DNA from: Gramella sp. Hel_I_59
GTDB taxonomy: Bacteria; Bacteroidota; Bacteroidia; Flavobacteriales; Flavobacteriaceae
DNA: 64,000 bases
Assembly (NCBI RefSeq): GCF_006714895.1
Contig: NZ_VFME01000001.1
Span: 186,001 to 250,000, forward strand
Reading direction: 5' to 3'
Of this stretch, positions 8,595 to 18,423 are shown piece after piece (the first letter of the stretch is position 1; each line of letters begins with the position of its first letter). A program made the translations under genes and the position numbers. Under the pieces are notes generated by a model. It was not told the origin of the DNA. It saw only the letters and a list, made by a program, of their open reading frames with translations, and searched no databases.

Positions 8595-9590
8595 TTATTT
8601 TAATTCTGGATTCCATGCATCTTCTCCTGCTAGAACTTTACTTCTTGTAAATCTACTCACTTCAGTGCTGTCTATGTGTTTTGCCCATGTCACTCTCTTT
8701 TCCATGGTAGCGCCCGCACCAGTAGAATTGTATTCTCCGTAATAAACGGTTTTCTCTGCTTCGGGCTTACTCCAATTATGCCATCCTTCAGCTTTAATGA
8801 TCGAGGGAACTTCAGTATTAATAAAAACTGTCTGAGCATAATCTCTCCATGGTCTGCCGAGGTAAAAACTAGCCTCCGGAGCATCTCCAGTAATTCTTGA
8901 GTCAATAAACACAAAACCATAATCTGCACCTTCTTCGGTAGAAGCGGCAGTTATATAATGTCCCCCTTCCTTGCAATAAATTTCACAATTCTCAAATACC
9001 GCCGTAGACCAGCCAAAAATAAAGTCGGTAGTACCTTCAATATAACAGTTCTTATAATATTGCCGGCTTTCTTTCCCGTGGAGGTAAAGGGTGTCCTGAT
9101 TCCCAAGAAATCTACAATTGATAAAAATAGCCTTATCTCCATCTACTCGCACAGCTACGGCCTGTCCAACCGGACCAGCGCTATTCTCAAAAGTTATATT
9201 TTCTGCCCTAAAATTATTTCCAAAGACAAAAAACGAGCTTGAACCAGTGGTTCCCATCTCTTCGTCAAAACGATTCATCTTTTGAGCGTAATCATCAAAA
9301 GTAAGTATGGTTTTATATTTATCCTCTCCAATAAACGTCACATTCGTCTTTGAGGTCGGCAAAACCAGTTTTTCCTTGTAAGTACCATTCTTTATCAAAA
9401 TCCTTGTCTCATTTTTTCTGAAATCCGGAACGCTATTAATCGCTTCCTGAACTTTTTTGAAATCTCCATCATCATCCTGGGATACTATAATATCAAAGGG
9501 TTCCAAGGCTGAAGACTGGGCTAAAGTAGCGTTTGAGTTTGCCGCAATTATTAGTAGAATAATGATTGAATCTCGTAGGATCTTAAACAT
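8595..9590 (-). CDS. Pectin methylesterase (CE8)
   Basis: A 331-residue secreted protein with a signal peptide ending near 'ATLAQ' and a complete CE8 beta-helix. 'FKKVQEAINSVP' opens the domain, 'GQAVAVRVDGD' carries the conserved Gln, 'GNQDTLY' near residue 163 and 'GTTDFIFG' near 187 carry the two catalytic Asp, and 'YLGRPWRDYA' carries the conserved Arg and Trp. It removes methyl esters from homogalacturonan so that pectate lyases and polygalacturonase can act. It has its own operator and promoter and lies back to back with a LacI gene. It is the second CE8 domain in the window beside the fused one at the left edge. Confidence 0.93.
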   Translation of the reverse strand: MFKILRDSIIILLIIAANSNATLAQSSALEPFDIIVSQDDDGDFKKVQEAINSVPDFRKNETRILIKNGTYKEKLVLPTSKTNVTFIGEDKYKTILTFDDYAQKMNRFDEEMGTTGSSSFFVFGNNFRAENITFENSAGPVGQAVAVRVDGDKAIFINCRFLGNQDTLYLHGKESRQYYKNCYIEGTTDFIFGWSTAVFENCEIYCKEGGHYITAASTEEGADYGFVFIDSRITGDAPEASFYLGRPWRDYAQTVFINTEVPSIIKAEGWHNWSKPEAEKTVYYGEYNSTGAGATMEKRVTWAKHIDSTEVSRFTRSKVLAGEDAWNPELK

Positions 9591-9602
9591 GATGTATATC
9601 TT

Positions 9603-9623
9603 TGTAATCGATTGCTTAAATTA
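9603..9623 (-). promoter_or_regulatory. LacI-type operator and promoter before the CE8 gene
   Basis: TGTAATCGATTGCT on the plus strand differs from the GH28 operator only in its last base and ends 13 bases before the CE8 ATG (reading minus). Immediately upstream on the minus strand is TAATTTAA, a weaker -7 match that shares one base with the palindrome. TTTA stands about 19 bases further up. The layout repeats that of the other operators. Confidence 0.65.
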
Positions 9624-9778
9624 ATGTATTCTATTTTATTATTAAAATATTTCAGTATTTTTAGTGAAAATGGATTTTATGCGCTAATATTTGCCAAATC
9701 GAAACCAGAATACCGAAAATGGTTTTGTAATTATGAAATTTGGTGCAATAAAGCTAAAGGTCTACCAATTCAACCTAC

Positions 9779-10828
9779 ATGAAAAACACAGAAAAGGTTA
9801 CTATATATGATATTTCGAAAAAGCTTAATATCAGCGCGGCAACCGTTTCACGAGCCCTTAACAACAATCCCAAAATAAGCGAAAAGACCAGAAAACTGGT
9901 TGCAGAAACTGCTGTAGCGATGAACTACAAGCAAAACCGACTCGCACAGGCTCTCAAGAAAGGAAGAACTAATAACGTTGGGGTAATCGTGCCTTACATA
10001 AACAGGAGTTTTTTCTCTTCAGTAATTCGTGGAATTGAAGAAGAGCTTACCCCTGAAGGATATCACATCATAATTTGCCAGTCTCACGAAGAGGTAAAAG
10101 ATGAAGCGGAACAATTAAACACCCTTTTAAATACCCAGATCGACGGCGTCTTCATGTCTGTTTCCAAGACAACGCAGAATACCGATCATATACGAAAAGC
10201 ACAGGAAGGTGGAACTCCCATTGTATTCTTTGATAGGAAGATCGATGTTCCCGGAGTAAGTTCAGTAGTACTCGATGATTACAAGGCGGGGTTTATGGCT
10301 ACGGAACATTTGATCAAGGAAGGCTGCAGTAAAATTGCCCACCTATCTGGTGATATTAATCTGGAAATTTATAAAAACCGTTTTGAAGGATACAAAGCCG
10401 CTCTTGAAGCAAACCAGATTAAATTTGAGCCTGATTTCGTGATCCAGACGAGTAGTAAAATAGAGTCTGGGATGCAGGCGGTGGAAGATCTCTGGAAACT
10501 AGATAAAAAACCTGATGCAATTTTTTCTGCCGGGGATTATGCTGCTTTAGGAGCAATACAGGAGTTGAGAGCCAGGAAAATTAAAATTCCTGAAGAAGTA
10601 TGTGTCGTAGGTTTTAGTAATGAACCTTTTACAAAATATATGGAATTGCCTATAACCTCTATAGACCAGACTCCACAAATAATGGGAAAAATCGCGGCGC
10701 AGGTCTTTCTAGAGCAGGTCAAGGAAAAGAAAAATCTGAGTATCGAAAAAAAGGTTGTTCTTCCTCCAGAATTATTTATAAGAGAAACATCCAGCCGGAA
10801 CTTAGTCCAGCTGAATAAAGATCTGTAA
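9779..10828 (+). CDS. LacI-family transcriptional regulator
   Basis: A 349-residue LacI/GalR regulator. Residues about 7-32 form the helix-turn-helix ('TIYDISKKLNISAATVSRAL'), followed by the hinge helix region 'NRLAQALKKGRT' and a periplasmic-binding-protein-like effector domain starting at 'NVGVIVPYINRSFF'. It is divergent from the CE8 gene with 188 bases between them. No copy of the locus palindrome stands before its own start, unlike the second LacI gene in the window. Known LacI-type pectin regulators sense KDG or related uronates, and that is a reasonable guess here. It and the second regulator have very similar recognition helices, so which one binds the palindromes cannot be decided from sequence. 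Confidence 0.93.
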   Translation: MKNTEKVTIYDISKKLNISAATVSRALNNNPKISEKTRKLVAETAVAMNYKQNRLAQALKKGRTNNVGVIVPYINRSFFSSVIRGIEEELTPEGYHIIICQSHEEVKDEAEQLNTLLNTQIDGVFMSVSKTTQNTDHIRKAQEGGTPIVFFDRKIDVPGVSSVVLDDYKAGFMATEHLIKEGCSKIAHLSGDINLEIYKNRFEGYKAALEANQIKFEPDFVIQTSSKIESGMQAVEDLWKLDKKPDAIFSAGDYAALGAIQELRARKIKIPEEVCVVGFSNEPFTKYMELPITSIDQTPQIMGKIAAQVFLEQVKEKKNLSIEKKVVLPPELFIRETSSRNLVQLNKDL

Positions 10829-10838
10829 AGTTTTCAAT

Positions 10839-12455
10839 TTAAAGAGAAACTCCTCGTTTCCACGGAATAAAATCGTCCTGGTTGAGCTGATCTGCTTTGG
10901 AGGTAATTTCTCCACTGGCAACTTGTATGATATAACTAAGAAGTTCTTCTCCCATTTCCGGGATCGTTTTCTCTCCTCTAATTACCGCTCCTGCATCCAC
11001 ATCTATGATATCTGGCATTCTGCGGGCCAAGGTCGAATTAGATGACATCTTGATTACCGGTGTAATTGGGTTCCCAGTAGGAGTTCCCAAACCGGTGGTA
11101 AATACCACCACGTTCGCACCAGATCCTACCATCCCGGTAGTACTTTCTACATCATTTCCGGGAGTACACAATAGGTTAAGTCCCGGTTTATGAACATATT
11201 CACCGTAATCCAGCACTGCCTGTATTGGCGAAGTCCCGCCTTTTTTAGCTGCACCGGCAGATTTCATCGCGTCTGTTATAAGCCCATCCTTAATATTTCC
11301 TGGAGATGGGTTCATATCAAATCCAGAACCTGCAGCTTCCGCCGCATTTTCGTAAGATTTCATCAACTCCATAAATTTATTAGCAGTTTCTTCATCTGCA
11401 CATCGATTTACTAGCTCCTGCTCTACACCGCATAATTCCGGGAATTCAGAAAGAATTGGAGATCCACCTAATGCTGCTAGCACATCTGAAGCGTAACCCA
11501 AGGCTGGATTTGCCGAAATTCCTGAAAACCCATCAGATCCGCCACATTCCAAACCTAACTTTAATTTGGAAAGAGGTGCCGGTTCTCTTTTAATATCATT
11601 AGCCTTTTTTATGCCTTCAAATGAATCACGAATTATAGTATTCAGCATTTCATCAACAGTTCCCATTTGCTGTTGCTCATATATAAGCACTGGCTTCTGG
11701 ATATCTGTATTGATCTGCTCAAGGGCACTTTTAAAGATATCGATCTGTAAGTTTTGGCAGCCTAAGCTTAGAACTGTTGCTCCGGCAACATTTGGATTGT
11801 TTACATAACCGGCTAGAAGTTTTGAAAGCATGACAGAATCCTGACGAATTCCTCCACAACCACCCTGGTGCGTTATAAATTTCACTTCAATATTATCGAA
11901 TACTCCAGATTCTTTCTCATCGAATTCAATCTTTGTATTCTCATCATCACCACTAATTAGATTTCGTAGCAACTGTCGTTGCTTTGGAGACTTATGGAAG
12001 GAAAATTCTTTCTCGAAAACATCCTTCAGAAGCTCCACATTTCGGTTTTCGCAAAATACAAGCGGGAAAAACAACCATACATTGGCCGTTCCCACCTGTC
12101 CATCTGGACGATGATACCCCATAAAGGTTTTATTCTCCCATTTGGAAACATCTGGCGCCTGCCATTTGGTAACTTCAGATTTCTTAAAAGTCTGGCTGGC
12201 TTCATGCTTCACATTATCCACGGTAAGAACTCCGCCGCGTTTAATTTCTTCCGTAGCTTTTCCCACAAGCACACCGTACATGTAGATCTTATCGTTCGCA
12301 GCAAGATCTACCATGCTAATTTTGTGCTTGGCCTCAACATCAGAAATGATCATTAAATTTTCACCCTCAAATTCTACCTGGTCTCCCTGGAATAGATTTA
12401 CCAGCGCGATGGCTACATTGTCTTCTGGATGTACTTTAATTAGGTTACTCTTCAT
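10839..12455 (-). CDS. uxaA: Altronate dehydratase UxaA
   Basis: The product (538 residues from the ATG) is a full-length UxaA: an N-terminal SAF domain (residues about 1-95, ending 'RGGVLTVDN') and the large dehydratase domain with 'THQGGCGGIRQDS', 'LSLGCQN', 'LECGGSDGFSGISANPALG' and 'VVFTTGLGTPTGNP', which hold the cysteines expected to bind the metal. It dehydrates D-altronate to 2-keto-3-deoxygluconate (KDG), the last step of the isomerase branch for saturated galacturonate. I take the ATG rather than the GTG one codon upstream. It is the last gene of the catabolic operon, eight bases after uxaB, and converges with the LacI gene ten bases away. Confidence 0.93.
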   Translation of the reverse strand: MKSNLIKVHPEDNVAIALVNLFQGDQVEFEGENLMIISDVEAKHKISMVDLAANDKIYMYGVLVGKATEEIKRGGVLTVDNVKHEASQTFKKSEVTKWQAPDVSKWENKTFMGYHRPDGQVGTANVWLFFPLVFCENRNVELLKDVFEKEFSFHKSPKQRQLLRNLISGDDENTKIEFDEKESGVFDNIEVKFITHQGGCGGIRQDSVMLSKLLAGYVNNPNVAGATVLSLGCQNLQIDIFKSALEQINTDIQKPVLIYEQQQMGTVDEMLNTIIRDSFEGIKKANDIKREPAPLSKLKLGLECGGSDGFSGISANPALGYASDVLAALGGSPILSEFPELCGVEQELVNRCADEETANKFMELMKSYENAAEAAGSGFDMNPSPGNIKDGLITDAMKSAGAAKKGGTSPIQAVLDYGEYVHKPGLNLLCTPGNDVESTTGMVGSGANVVVFTTGLGTPTGNPITPVIKMSSNSTLARRMPDIIDVDAGAVIRGEKTIPEMGEELLSYIIQVASGEITSKADQLNQDDFIPWKRGVSL

Positions 12456-12466
12456 CACGTAAAGTT

Positions 12467-13936
12467 TTAATTACTGCTGAATTTTTCTGAAAATGCCTCG
12501 TATCCACTTTCAATTCCCTTATTATCTATAAGTTCGAGTGCATAGGCTATGTGTTGCTTAAGACCCGGAATTTCATTTAGATCTGAATCCCAGAATTCGG
12601 TTTTGGAAAGCACGTTCTTAGCTATTTCGTTATAACTGTGCGATTCCCATATCTTTTTCAAAGTGCTTACCGTTGCCTCATCATCCTTAACGGGTAAGCT
12701 TTCACCTTTCCATTTTCCATCATAGAACCTAATCAAACAAGCGAATGCAAAGGTTAATCTAAGCGGTAATCGATCAAATTTTTGCTGAAAACCGAGCAGG
12801 CTTGGCAATACTCTCACCTTAAATTTTGAAATACTATTAAGTGCAATACTTGAAAGCTGATGTTTAATGAATGGATTTCTGAATCTATCGAAAACTTCTT
12901 CAGCGAAGGAATCTAATTCTTCAGGAGGCAATGATAAAGTTGGATTGATTTCCTCAAAAACTGCTTCCTTAATAAATTTACCGGTAAACCCATGATCTAC
13001 AGTTTCTTTAACGGTATCATTTCCGAATAATATAGAAAAAGGAACCATTGTAGTATGCGCACCATTCAGTATCCTCACTTTTCGTGTACGATAAGGCTGA
13101 AGATCATCTACAATTAGAACATTTTCATCGATTTTATTAAAAGGTATTCTCGATTTCAATTTCCCATCCCCTTCAATCACCCAAAGCAGAAAAACTTCAG
13201 CAGAAACGATTAAAGTATCTTCAAATTCCAACTGGTCCTGATATTGCTCAATATCGTCCTTAGGGTAGCCAGGCACGATACGGTCTACCAGCGTATTGTG
13301 AAAACTGTTATGTTCATTCACCCAATCAACAAAGTTTTGCTCTAACTCCCAGGATTTGGCATATTGCAAAATGATCTTCTTGAGATTATCTGCATTATGA
13401 TTAATAAGTTCACAAGGGATGATGGTTAGTCCTTTATCTGGATTACCTTTAAAATGCTTAAACCTTTCGTAGAGTAAAGCAGTCACTTTCGCGGGAAAGC
13501 TTTGATGTGGATATTGCTGAAATTTATCCTCGCCATTATAAGCGATTCCGGCTTCGGTCGTATTGCTAATTAGAAATTCGAGTTGCTCTTCTTTCGCAAG
13601 TTGCAGATATGCTTTATAATCTATATAAGGATCGTAACTCTTCTGGATACAGCTAATCAACTCAGTCTCCTGTATTTCTTTTCCCTGTTTTACACCTTTC
13701 ATAAACAGGTTATACAAACCATCCTGCTCATCTAAAATATTAATCATACCACCTGCAAGTGGTTGAATCACCGCGACACCCGCATTAAAATTGGCTTCAG
13801 CATTCATTTTGTTTACCAAGTAATCTACGAATGCACGAAGAAAATTTCCTTCTCCATACTGAACGATCTTTATAGGCAATTGTGCAGGAATCCCAACACG
13901 TTCACGGCTTAGTCTTTTATATTTTGTAGTCTCCAT
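12467..13936 (-). CDS. uxaB: Tagaturonate reductase (altronate oxidoreductase) UxaB
   Basis: A 489-residue long-chain mannitol-dehydrogenase-family protein. The N-terminal 'IKIVQYGEGNFLRAFVDYLV' is the modified Rossmann NAD-binding start of UxaB, and 'RTRKVRILNGAHTTMVPFSIL' contains the conserved Lys-Asn-His catalytic segment in its UxaB form. It reduces D-tagaturonate to D-altronate with NADH in the cytoplasm. It lies between the TRAP permease and uxaA with gaps of 12 and 8 bases, and with uxaC it completes the saturated-galacturonate branch. A fructuronate reductase role (UxuB) is less likely because no uxuA is present and uxaA follows directly. Confidence 0.9.
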   Translation of the reverse strand: METTKYKRLSRERVGIPAQLPIKIVQYGEGNFLRAFVDYLVNKMNAEANFNAGVAVIQPLAGGMINILDEQDGLYNLFMKGVKQGKEIQETELISCIQKSYDPYIDYKAYLQLAKEEQLEFLISNTTEAGIAYNGEDKFQQYPHQSFPAKVTALLYERFKHFKGNPDKGLTIIPCELINHNADNLKKIILQYAKSWELEQNFVDWVNEHNSFHNTLVDRIVPGYPKDDIEQYQDQLEFEDTLIVSAEVFLLWVIEGDGKLKSRIPFNKIDENVLIVDDLQPYRTRKVRILNGAHTTMVPFSILFGNDTVKETVDHGFTGKFIKEAVFEEINPTLSLPPEELDSFAEEVFDRFRNPFIKHQLSSIALNSISKFKVRVLPSLLGFQQKFDRLPLRLTFAFACLIRFYDGKWKGESLPVKDDEATVSTLKKIWESHSYNEIAKNVLSKTEFWDSDLNEIPGLKQHIAYALELIDNKGIESGYEAFSEKFSSN

Positions 13937-13948
13937 AGAATCGTAATT

Positions 13949-15238
13949 TTATTCAAACATTTGTGGTAACCACAGGCTAATTGCCGGAATAAACGTCACC
14001 AGCAAAAGGACTATGGCCATCACTACATATAATGGCAATAAAGGTTTTATAACTTTTTGTATACTAGTTTTGGCGACACCTACTCCAATAAAGAGTACTG
14101 AGCCAACCGGTGGTGTGCATAATCCTACACAGAGGTTCATCACCATGATGATCCCAAAATGCACAGGATCTACCCCTAGATTTTCCATCACCGGTAAAAA
14201 TATTGGTGTGAAAATGAGTACCGCAGGAGTCATATCCATAAATGTTCCTACGAACAATAGTAGCAGGTTGATGATTAATAGGATTACATATTTATTATCG
14301 CTTAAAGCCAGTAAAGCTTCACTCACCGACTGCGGAATGTTTTCATAAGACATTACCCATGACATACTCATGGATGTCGCGATTAATAACATCACGATCG
14401 CTGTGGTACTCACAGAACTTAGAAATACCTGCTGAAGTTTAGAGAAATTTAGTTCCCGGTAAATAAACGAAAGTACAAGACAGTATAGAACAGCAATTCC
14501 TGAAGCTTCAGTCGCTGTGAAAATTCCGGAAACGATTCCACCAATCACCACTACCAGTAATAATAAACTTGGTAAGGCTTTAAGAAAAGTGGAAGCTATA
14601 AGAGCGGTGCTGGTTTTATTACCCGCAGGATATTTTTTCTTCTTAATCCAAACTGCAGCCACAAGCATAAGTGATAGTCCCATTAATATCCCTGGTAAAT
14701 AACCTGCTAGAAACAGGGATGCAATAGATACACCACCACTGGCCAAAGAATAGACGATCAATACATTAGACGGTGGTATGACCAGACCGGTTGTGGAAGC
14801 GGTTACATTAATTGCCGCACCAAATTCTTTCGAATAATTCTCTTTTTCCATAGGTGGTCCTAAAATTCCACCTATTGCTGAAGCTGCTGCTACCGCAGAG
14901 CCTGATATTGCTCCAAAAAGCATCGCTGCAATAACATTCACATAGATTAAACCTCCGGGGAGTGCTCCAATGAGCGCCTTTGCAAAGTTTATGAGTCGGT
15001 TTGCTATTCCACCTTGATTCATGATCTGGCCGGCAAGAATAAAGAAAGGGATAGCCAGTAATGAAAAACTATCCAGGCCAGTCGCCATTCTTTGGGAAAC
15101 AGTAGTGAATGCAGCGAGAGAGTTTATAGTTGCCATCATAGTAAAAAGACATGACAAACCAATGGACCAGGCTACTGGAACTCCAATGGAAAGGAGAACT
15201 ATAAATGAAATGACCAGGATTAAAATTTCTGAAAGCAT
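13949..15238 (-). CDS. dctM: TRAP transporter large permease (DctM)
   Basis: This is a strongly hydrophobic protein of 429 residues with about twelve membrane segments. It matches the DctM large subunit of TRAP carriers: 'GVPVAWSIG', 'PFFILAGQIMNQGG', 'FGAISGSAVAAASAIGG', 'PPSNVLIVYSLASGGVS' and 'GLCTPPVGSVLF' are typical. I choose the ATG one base after the dctQ stop. A TTG three codons upstream would overlap dctQ. With DctP and DctQ it should bring a uronate or short oligo-uronate across the inner membrane using the sodium gradient. Substrate is inferred from the operon. Confidence 0.92.
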   Translation of the reverse strand: MLSEILILVISFIVLLSIGVPVAWSIGLSCLFTMMATINSLAAFTTVSQRMATGLDSFSLLAIPFFILAGQIMNQGGIANRLINFAKALIGALPGGLIYVNVIAAMLFGAISGSAVAAASAIGGILGPPMEKENYSKEFGAAINVTASTTGLVIPPSNVLIVYSLASGGVSIASLFLAGYLPGILMGLSLMLVAAVWIKKKKYPAGNKTSTALIASTFLKALPSLLLLVVVIGGIVSGIFTATEASGIAVLYCLVLSFIYRELNFSKLQQVFLSSVSTTAIVMLLIATSMSMSWVMSYENIPQSVSEALLALSDNKYVILLIINLLLLFVGTFMDMTPAVLIFTPIFLPVMENLGVDPVHFGIIMVMNLCVGLCTPPVGSVLFIGVGVAKTSIQKVIKPLLPLYVVMAIVLLLVTFIPAISLWLPQMFE

Positions 15239-15239
15239 A

Positions 15240-15707
15240 CTAAACAAGATATTTCTCCGGGTTCATAATTTCATTGATTTTGTAAAAGATAATAAGTGCA
15301 CCACTTAGCGGAACTACGAGATAGACCACAAATAGAGGTATTTCCAAGGCAGCTGAACTTTGTCCTAGAATGTAATTGACATAAACAAGATTACTTCCTC
15401 CAATAATTAAAACAGTGATTCCGAAGAAAATGATAAGGAGATTGATAAAAATCTTTAGTTTCTTCTTTTTATTCTTTTCTAGTTTCTCTTCCAGTAAATT
15501 GATAGAAAGATGCTGTTGTTGTCCGGCAGCATATGCAGCTCCCAGGATACCGATCCAGATCAACAAATACCTCGCTAGTTCCTCTGTGATAGAACTTGGA
15601 GACTGCATCACGTATCTGGAAAATACCTGCCAGAGTACAGCCATAACCATAATGGTCATAAGTACCACCAGGAAGGATCCCAGAATTTTGTCTAAACTTG
15701 CTTTCAT
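15240..15707 (-). CDS. dctQ: TRAP transporter small permease (DctQ)
   Basis: A 155-residue inner-membrane protein with four predicted helices. 'WQVFSRYVMQSPSSITEELARYLLIWIG' style segments (seen from residue about 25) are the DctQ signature. Its ATG overlaps the dctP stop by four bases (ATGA), and the large permease starts directly after its stop, so the three subunits should be made together. Small permeases link the binding protein to the large permease. Confidence 0.9.
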   Translation of the reverse strand: MKASLDKILGSFLVVLMTIMVMAVLWQVFSRYVMQSPSSITEELARYLLIWIGILGAAYAAGQQQHLSINLLEEKLEKNKKKKLKIFINLLIIFFGITVLIIGGSNLVYVNYILGQSSAALEIPLFVVYLVVPLSGALIIFYKINEIMNPEKYLV

Positions 15708-16690
15708 TTCGCCTCCTGTATTTCTTCAATAATTTTTTTCATATCGGCATCCTCTTTGAATTCATCATACATTGGCTGCACCATATCTCTAAATTCATCT
15801 TTGTTCGCCTGTAAAACCTGCACTCCGGCTTCCTTGATTTTTGCCAGTGCTTCCAATTCAGCATCGCGCCATAATTTTTTCTGATGTTCTGAGGATTCCA
15901 TGGCAGCTTCCTTTAACCATTTTTTCTCATCGTCTGAAAGTTTATTCCAAACTGGTGTTCCAATCACCAACATATCTGGTAATGCAGTATGCTCATCTAC
16001 AAGAAAATATTTACAAACTTCATAATGCCTGGAAAGATGGAAACTAGGAAGGTTATTTTCTGCTCCATCTACGATTCCCTGTTGTAAAGCGGTGTATAAT
16101 TCACCCCAGGCAATAGGAGTTGGGGAACCACCCAGATTTTTAACCATGTTAATGGCTGTTTGACTTTCCATTACTCTAAGTTTCAAACCCTTGAGGTCCT
16201 CAGGGGTTTCAACTGGTTTCTTAGTATAAAAACTCCGGCTTCCTGCATCGTAAAATGTAAGCCCCTTGAGCCTCTTGTCAAGACTTGAATCGAGGAAATC
16301 TTCACCAATATTACCTTCCAGAATTTCGAATCGATGGTCACGATCTCTGAATAAAAATGGTAGACCAAAAACTCTTAAGCCTGGTGCAAAATTCTCCATC
16401 ACGCCCGTAGAAACCTTGGTCATGCCCAGGCTTCCAATTTGCAATAGTTCCAGACATTCACGCTCAGAACCTAACTGCTGATTAGGATAAATATCTATTT
16501 TCAAACTTCCATTAGACTTTTCCATGACACGCTCGCCCATAAAAATCATGGCCTGGTGAACAGGATGGCTGATGTCTAAACTATGGCCAAGCTTGATTAC
16601 CTTAGTTTCGCTTTCTTTCTCACAACCTGCGAATAGCATGGTGAAAATCGCCGCAAAAGCAAGAATCTTTATGTGTTTTATTTTTTTCAA
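15704..16690 (-). CDS. dctP: TRAP transporter solute-binding lipoprotein (DctP)
   Basis: A 328-residue DctP-type binding protein with a lipobox (LFAGC), so it should be tethered in the periplasm. 'LGHSLDISHPVHQAM' and 'VDGAENNLPSF' are DctP landmarks, and 'LKGLKLRVMES' contains the conserved Arg that grips the substrate carboxylate. The only start that keeps the whole signal peptide is TTG, overlapping the kdgA stop as TTGA; the next Met lies inside the signal. Substrate is probably galacturonate or unsaturated di-galacturonate given the operon. Family members that bind uronates are known, but the residues seen do not fix the ligand. Confidence 0.9.
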   Translation of the reverse strand: MKKIKHIKILAFAAIFTMLFAGCEKESETKVIKLGHSLDISHPVHQAMIFMGERVMEKSNGSLKIDIYPNQQLGSERECLELLQIGSLGMTKVSTGVMENFAPGLRVFGLPFLFRDRDHRFEILEGNIGEDFLDSSLDKRLKGLTFYDAGSRSFYTKKPVETPEDLKGLKLRVMESQTAINMVKNLGGSPTPIAWGELYTALQQGIVDGAENNLPSFHLSRHYEVCKYFLVDEHTALPDMLVIGTPVWNKLSDDEKKWLKEAAMESSEHQKKLWRDAELEALAKIKEAGVQVLQANKDEFRDMVQPMYDEFKEDADMKKIIEEIQEAK

Positions 16691-17364
16691 TGTTGTGTTT
16701 TTAATCTTTCAACGATCTCCAGGGAAGACTTGACCTTTTCTGATACAGCCTTGTAGTCGAAACTACCATCTAACTTTCTTTTGAAAAGTTTAGATCCTAT
16801 ACCCACGCAATGAACACCTGCTTCAAACCATTCTTTCAAATTATCTTCTGTAGGCTCTACTCCTCCGGTTGGCATAATATTACTCCACGGGAATGGTCCT
16901 TTGACTGCTTTCACAAATGATGGTCCTCCAACCTGGCTACCAGGAAAAATTTTTACCACCTCTGCACCAAGTTCTTCAGCATAAGAAATTTCGGTTACGG
17001 AGCCACATCCTGGCATCCAGGCAATTTTTCTACGATTGCAGGTTCTTGCCATATCAGCATTCACAATTGGTGATACGATGAAATTGGCTCCCAGCTGAAT
17101 ATAAAGGGAGGTTGTTCCGGTATCGATCACAGATCCAATACCCATCATCATACCAGGTAAATTTTCAACAACATAGCGATTGAGTGCATCAAATACCGTA
17201 TGCGCGTTATCACCTCGATTGGTGAATTCGAATACTCTTGCGCCACCATTATAACAAGCCTCTACAACTTTCTTACATAATTCTAAATCAGGATCATAAA
17301 AGACTGGAACGATGCCTGTTTCTTTCATTGTTAGTGCAACCTCAATTCTAGTATATTTTGCCAT
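16687..17364 (-). CDS. kdgA: KDPG aldolase
   Basis: A 225-residue class I aldolase of the KDPG/KHG family, with a TIM barrel. 'GVPVFYDPDLELCKKV'-like opening, 'MMMGIGSVIDTG', 'ANFIVSPIVNADM' and 'GAEVVKIFPGSQVGG' are present; the Lys in 'VVKIFPG' is the Schiff-base residue, and 'MPTGGVEPTEDNL' is the phosphate-binding loop. It splits 2-keto-3-deoxy-6-phosphogluconate into pyruvate and glyceraldehyde-3-phosphate, the last step of the pathway. It follows kdgK after 33 bases and overlaps dctP by four. The acidic residue of the usual 'EIT' motif appears as 'FEFTNRGD', a variant seen in Bacteroidota. Confidence 0.92.
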   Translation of the reverse strand: MAKYTRIEVALTMKETGIVPVFYDPDLELCKKVVEACYNGGARVFEFTNRGDNAHTVFDALNRYVVENLPGMMMGIGSVIDTGTTSLYIQLGANFIVSPIVNADMARTCNRRKIAWMPGCGSVTEISYAEELGAEVVKIFPGSQVGGPSFVKAVKGPFPWSNIMPTGGVEPTEDNLKEWFEAGVHCVGIGSKLFKRKLDGSFDYKAVSEKVKSSLEIVERLKTQH

Positions 17365-17397
17365 CTATGTTATTTTTTCAGCATTGCTGCCTGAGTA

Positions 17398-18423
17398 TTA
17401 TCTTTTTATTCTTCCTCCGGTATTCCCCTTCATTACATCCAGCACCTCATCTACGCTTACCAGATTGGCATCTCCAAGAATAGTATGTTTTAAAGCACAG
17501 GCTGCATTGGCGAAATCAAGAGTTTTTTGATCATCGTAATTTTGCAGTCCATATAGAATTCCGGCAGCGTAAGCATCACCCGTTCCTATACGATCGACTA
17601 CAGAGGTTATTTCCAGTTCTTCAGTAGAAATATAGGCTGTTCCTGTCCAGGCCTGGCCGTAAATTTTTTGCCAGGAAGCACTCAGACCCGTTCTAATTTT
17701 ATCAAAAACTTTCGTGATAGAAGGACACTCTTCCATCAGTCTTTTACTCGCCTCAATAAATTGCTCCTTATTATAAGAATAATTTGTTCCTAGAATTTCA
17801 TTGATCTCATTTACTCCTCCAATAAAAATGGTGGAGGAACAAACAAGTTCTTTCAATATTTGATGTCCGTTTTTTCCATATTTCCACAGATTACTGCGAT
17901 ATGCAGGATCTGCAGTTACGGTAATATTTTTGGTTTTAGCGACTTCCAGTGCTTTTCTTAAACTGTGATAAGCACCTTCAGAAATTGCCGGAGTAATCCC
18001 AGTCCAGTGAAAATGAGAACAATCCTCCAGAACATCTTCCCAATTCACAGTATCTTCTGTGATATTAGCGAAGGCCCCATGAAGCCTGTTGTAGGCAATT
18101 TTACTTGATCTCGCTGAAGAACCAACTTCAAGGAAATATAATCCCAGTGGGTGATCCACTCTATTTACAGCCGTTACATTGATACCTAACTGTCTCATGG
18201 AAGCTATCGCAGCATCTCCTACCAAATCATCTGAAACATTTGTTACATGCAGGCATTGCAGTCCAAATTGGCAAAGCGAAGCGGCCACGTTCATTTCTGT
18301 TCCTCCAAAAAAGAAATCCATTTGATTAGACTGCTGCAACTTTCTATTTTCAGCAGGAGATAATCTCATGAGCACTTCTCCAAAAGTTACTACTTTTCCT
18401 ATATGTCGTGTATTGCTTTTCAT
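17398..18423 (-). CDS. kdgK: 2-keto-3-deoxygluconate kinase (PfkB family)
   Basis: A PfkB/ribokinase-fold sugar kinase of 341 residues from the ATG. The first PfkB signature region is 'FFGGTEMNVAASLCQFG', and the second is 'VVDRIGTGDAYAAGILYG', with the catalytic Asp in GTGDA. It phosphorylates KDG at O6 with ATP. The ATG shares one base with the uxaC stop (TGATG), and a TTG one codon earlier would be the alternative. Position between uxaC and kdgA supports KDG as the substrate over fructose or ribose, since both branches meet at KDG. Confidence 0.9.
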   Translation of the reverse strand: MKSNTRHIGKVVTFGEVLMRLSPAENRKLQQSNQMDFFFGGTEMNVAASLCQFGLQCLHVTNVSDDLVGDAAIASMRQLGINVTAVNRVDHPLGLYFLEVGSSARSSKIAYNRLHGAFANITEDTVNWEDVLEDCSHFHWTGITPAISEGAYHSLRKALEVAKTKNITVTADPAYRSNLWKYGKNGHQILKELVCSSTIFIGGVNEINEILGTNYSYNKEQFIEASKRLMEECPSITKVFDKIRTGLSASWQKIYGQAWTGTAYISTEELEITSVVDRIGTGDAYAAGILYGLQNYDDQKTLDFANAACALKHTILGDANLVSVDEVLDVMKGNTGGRIKR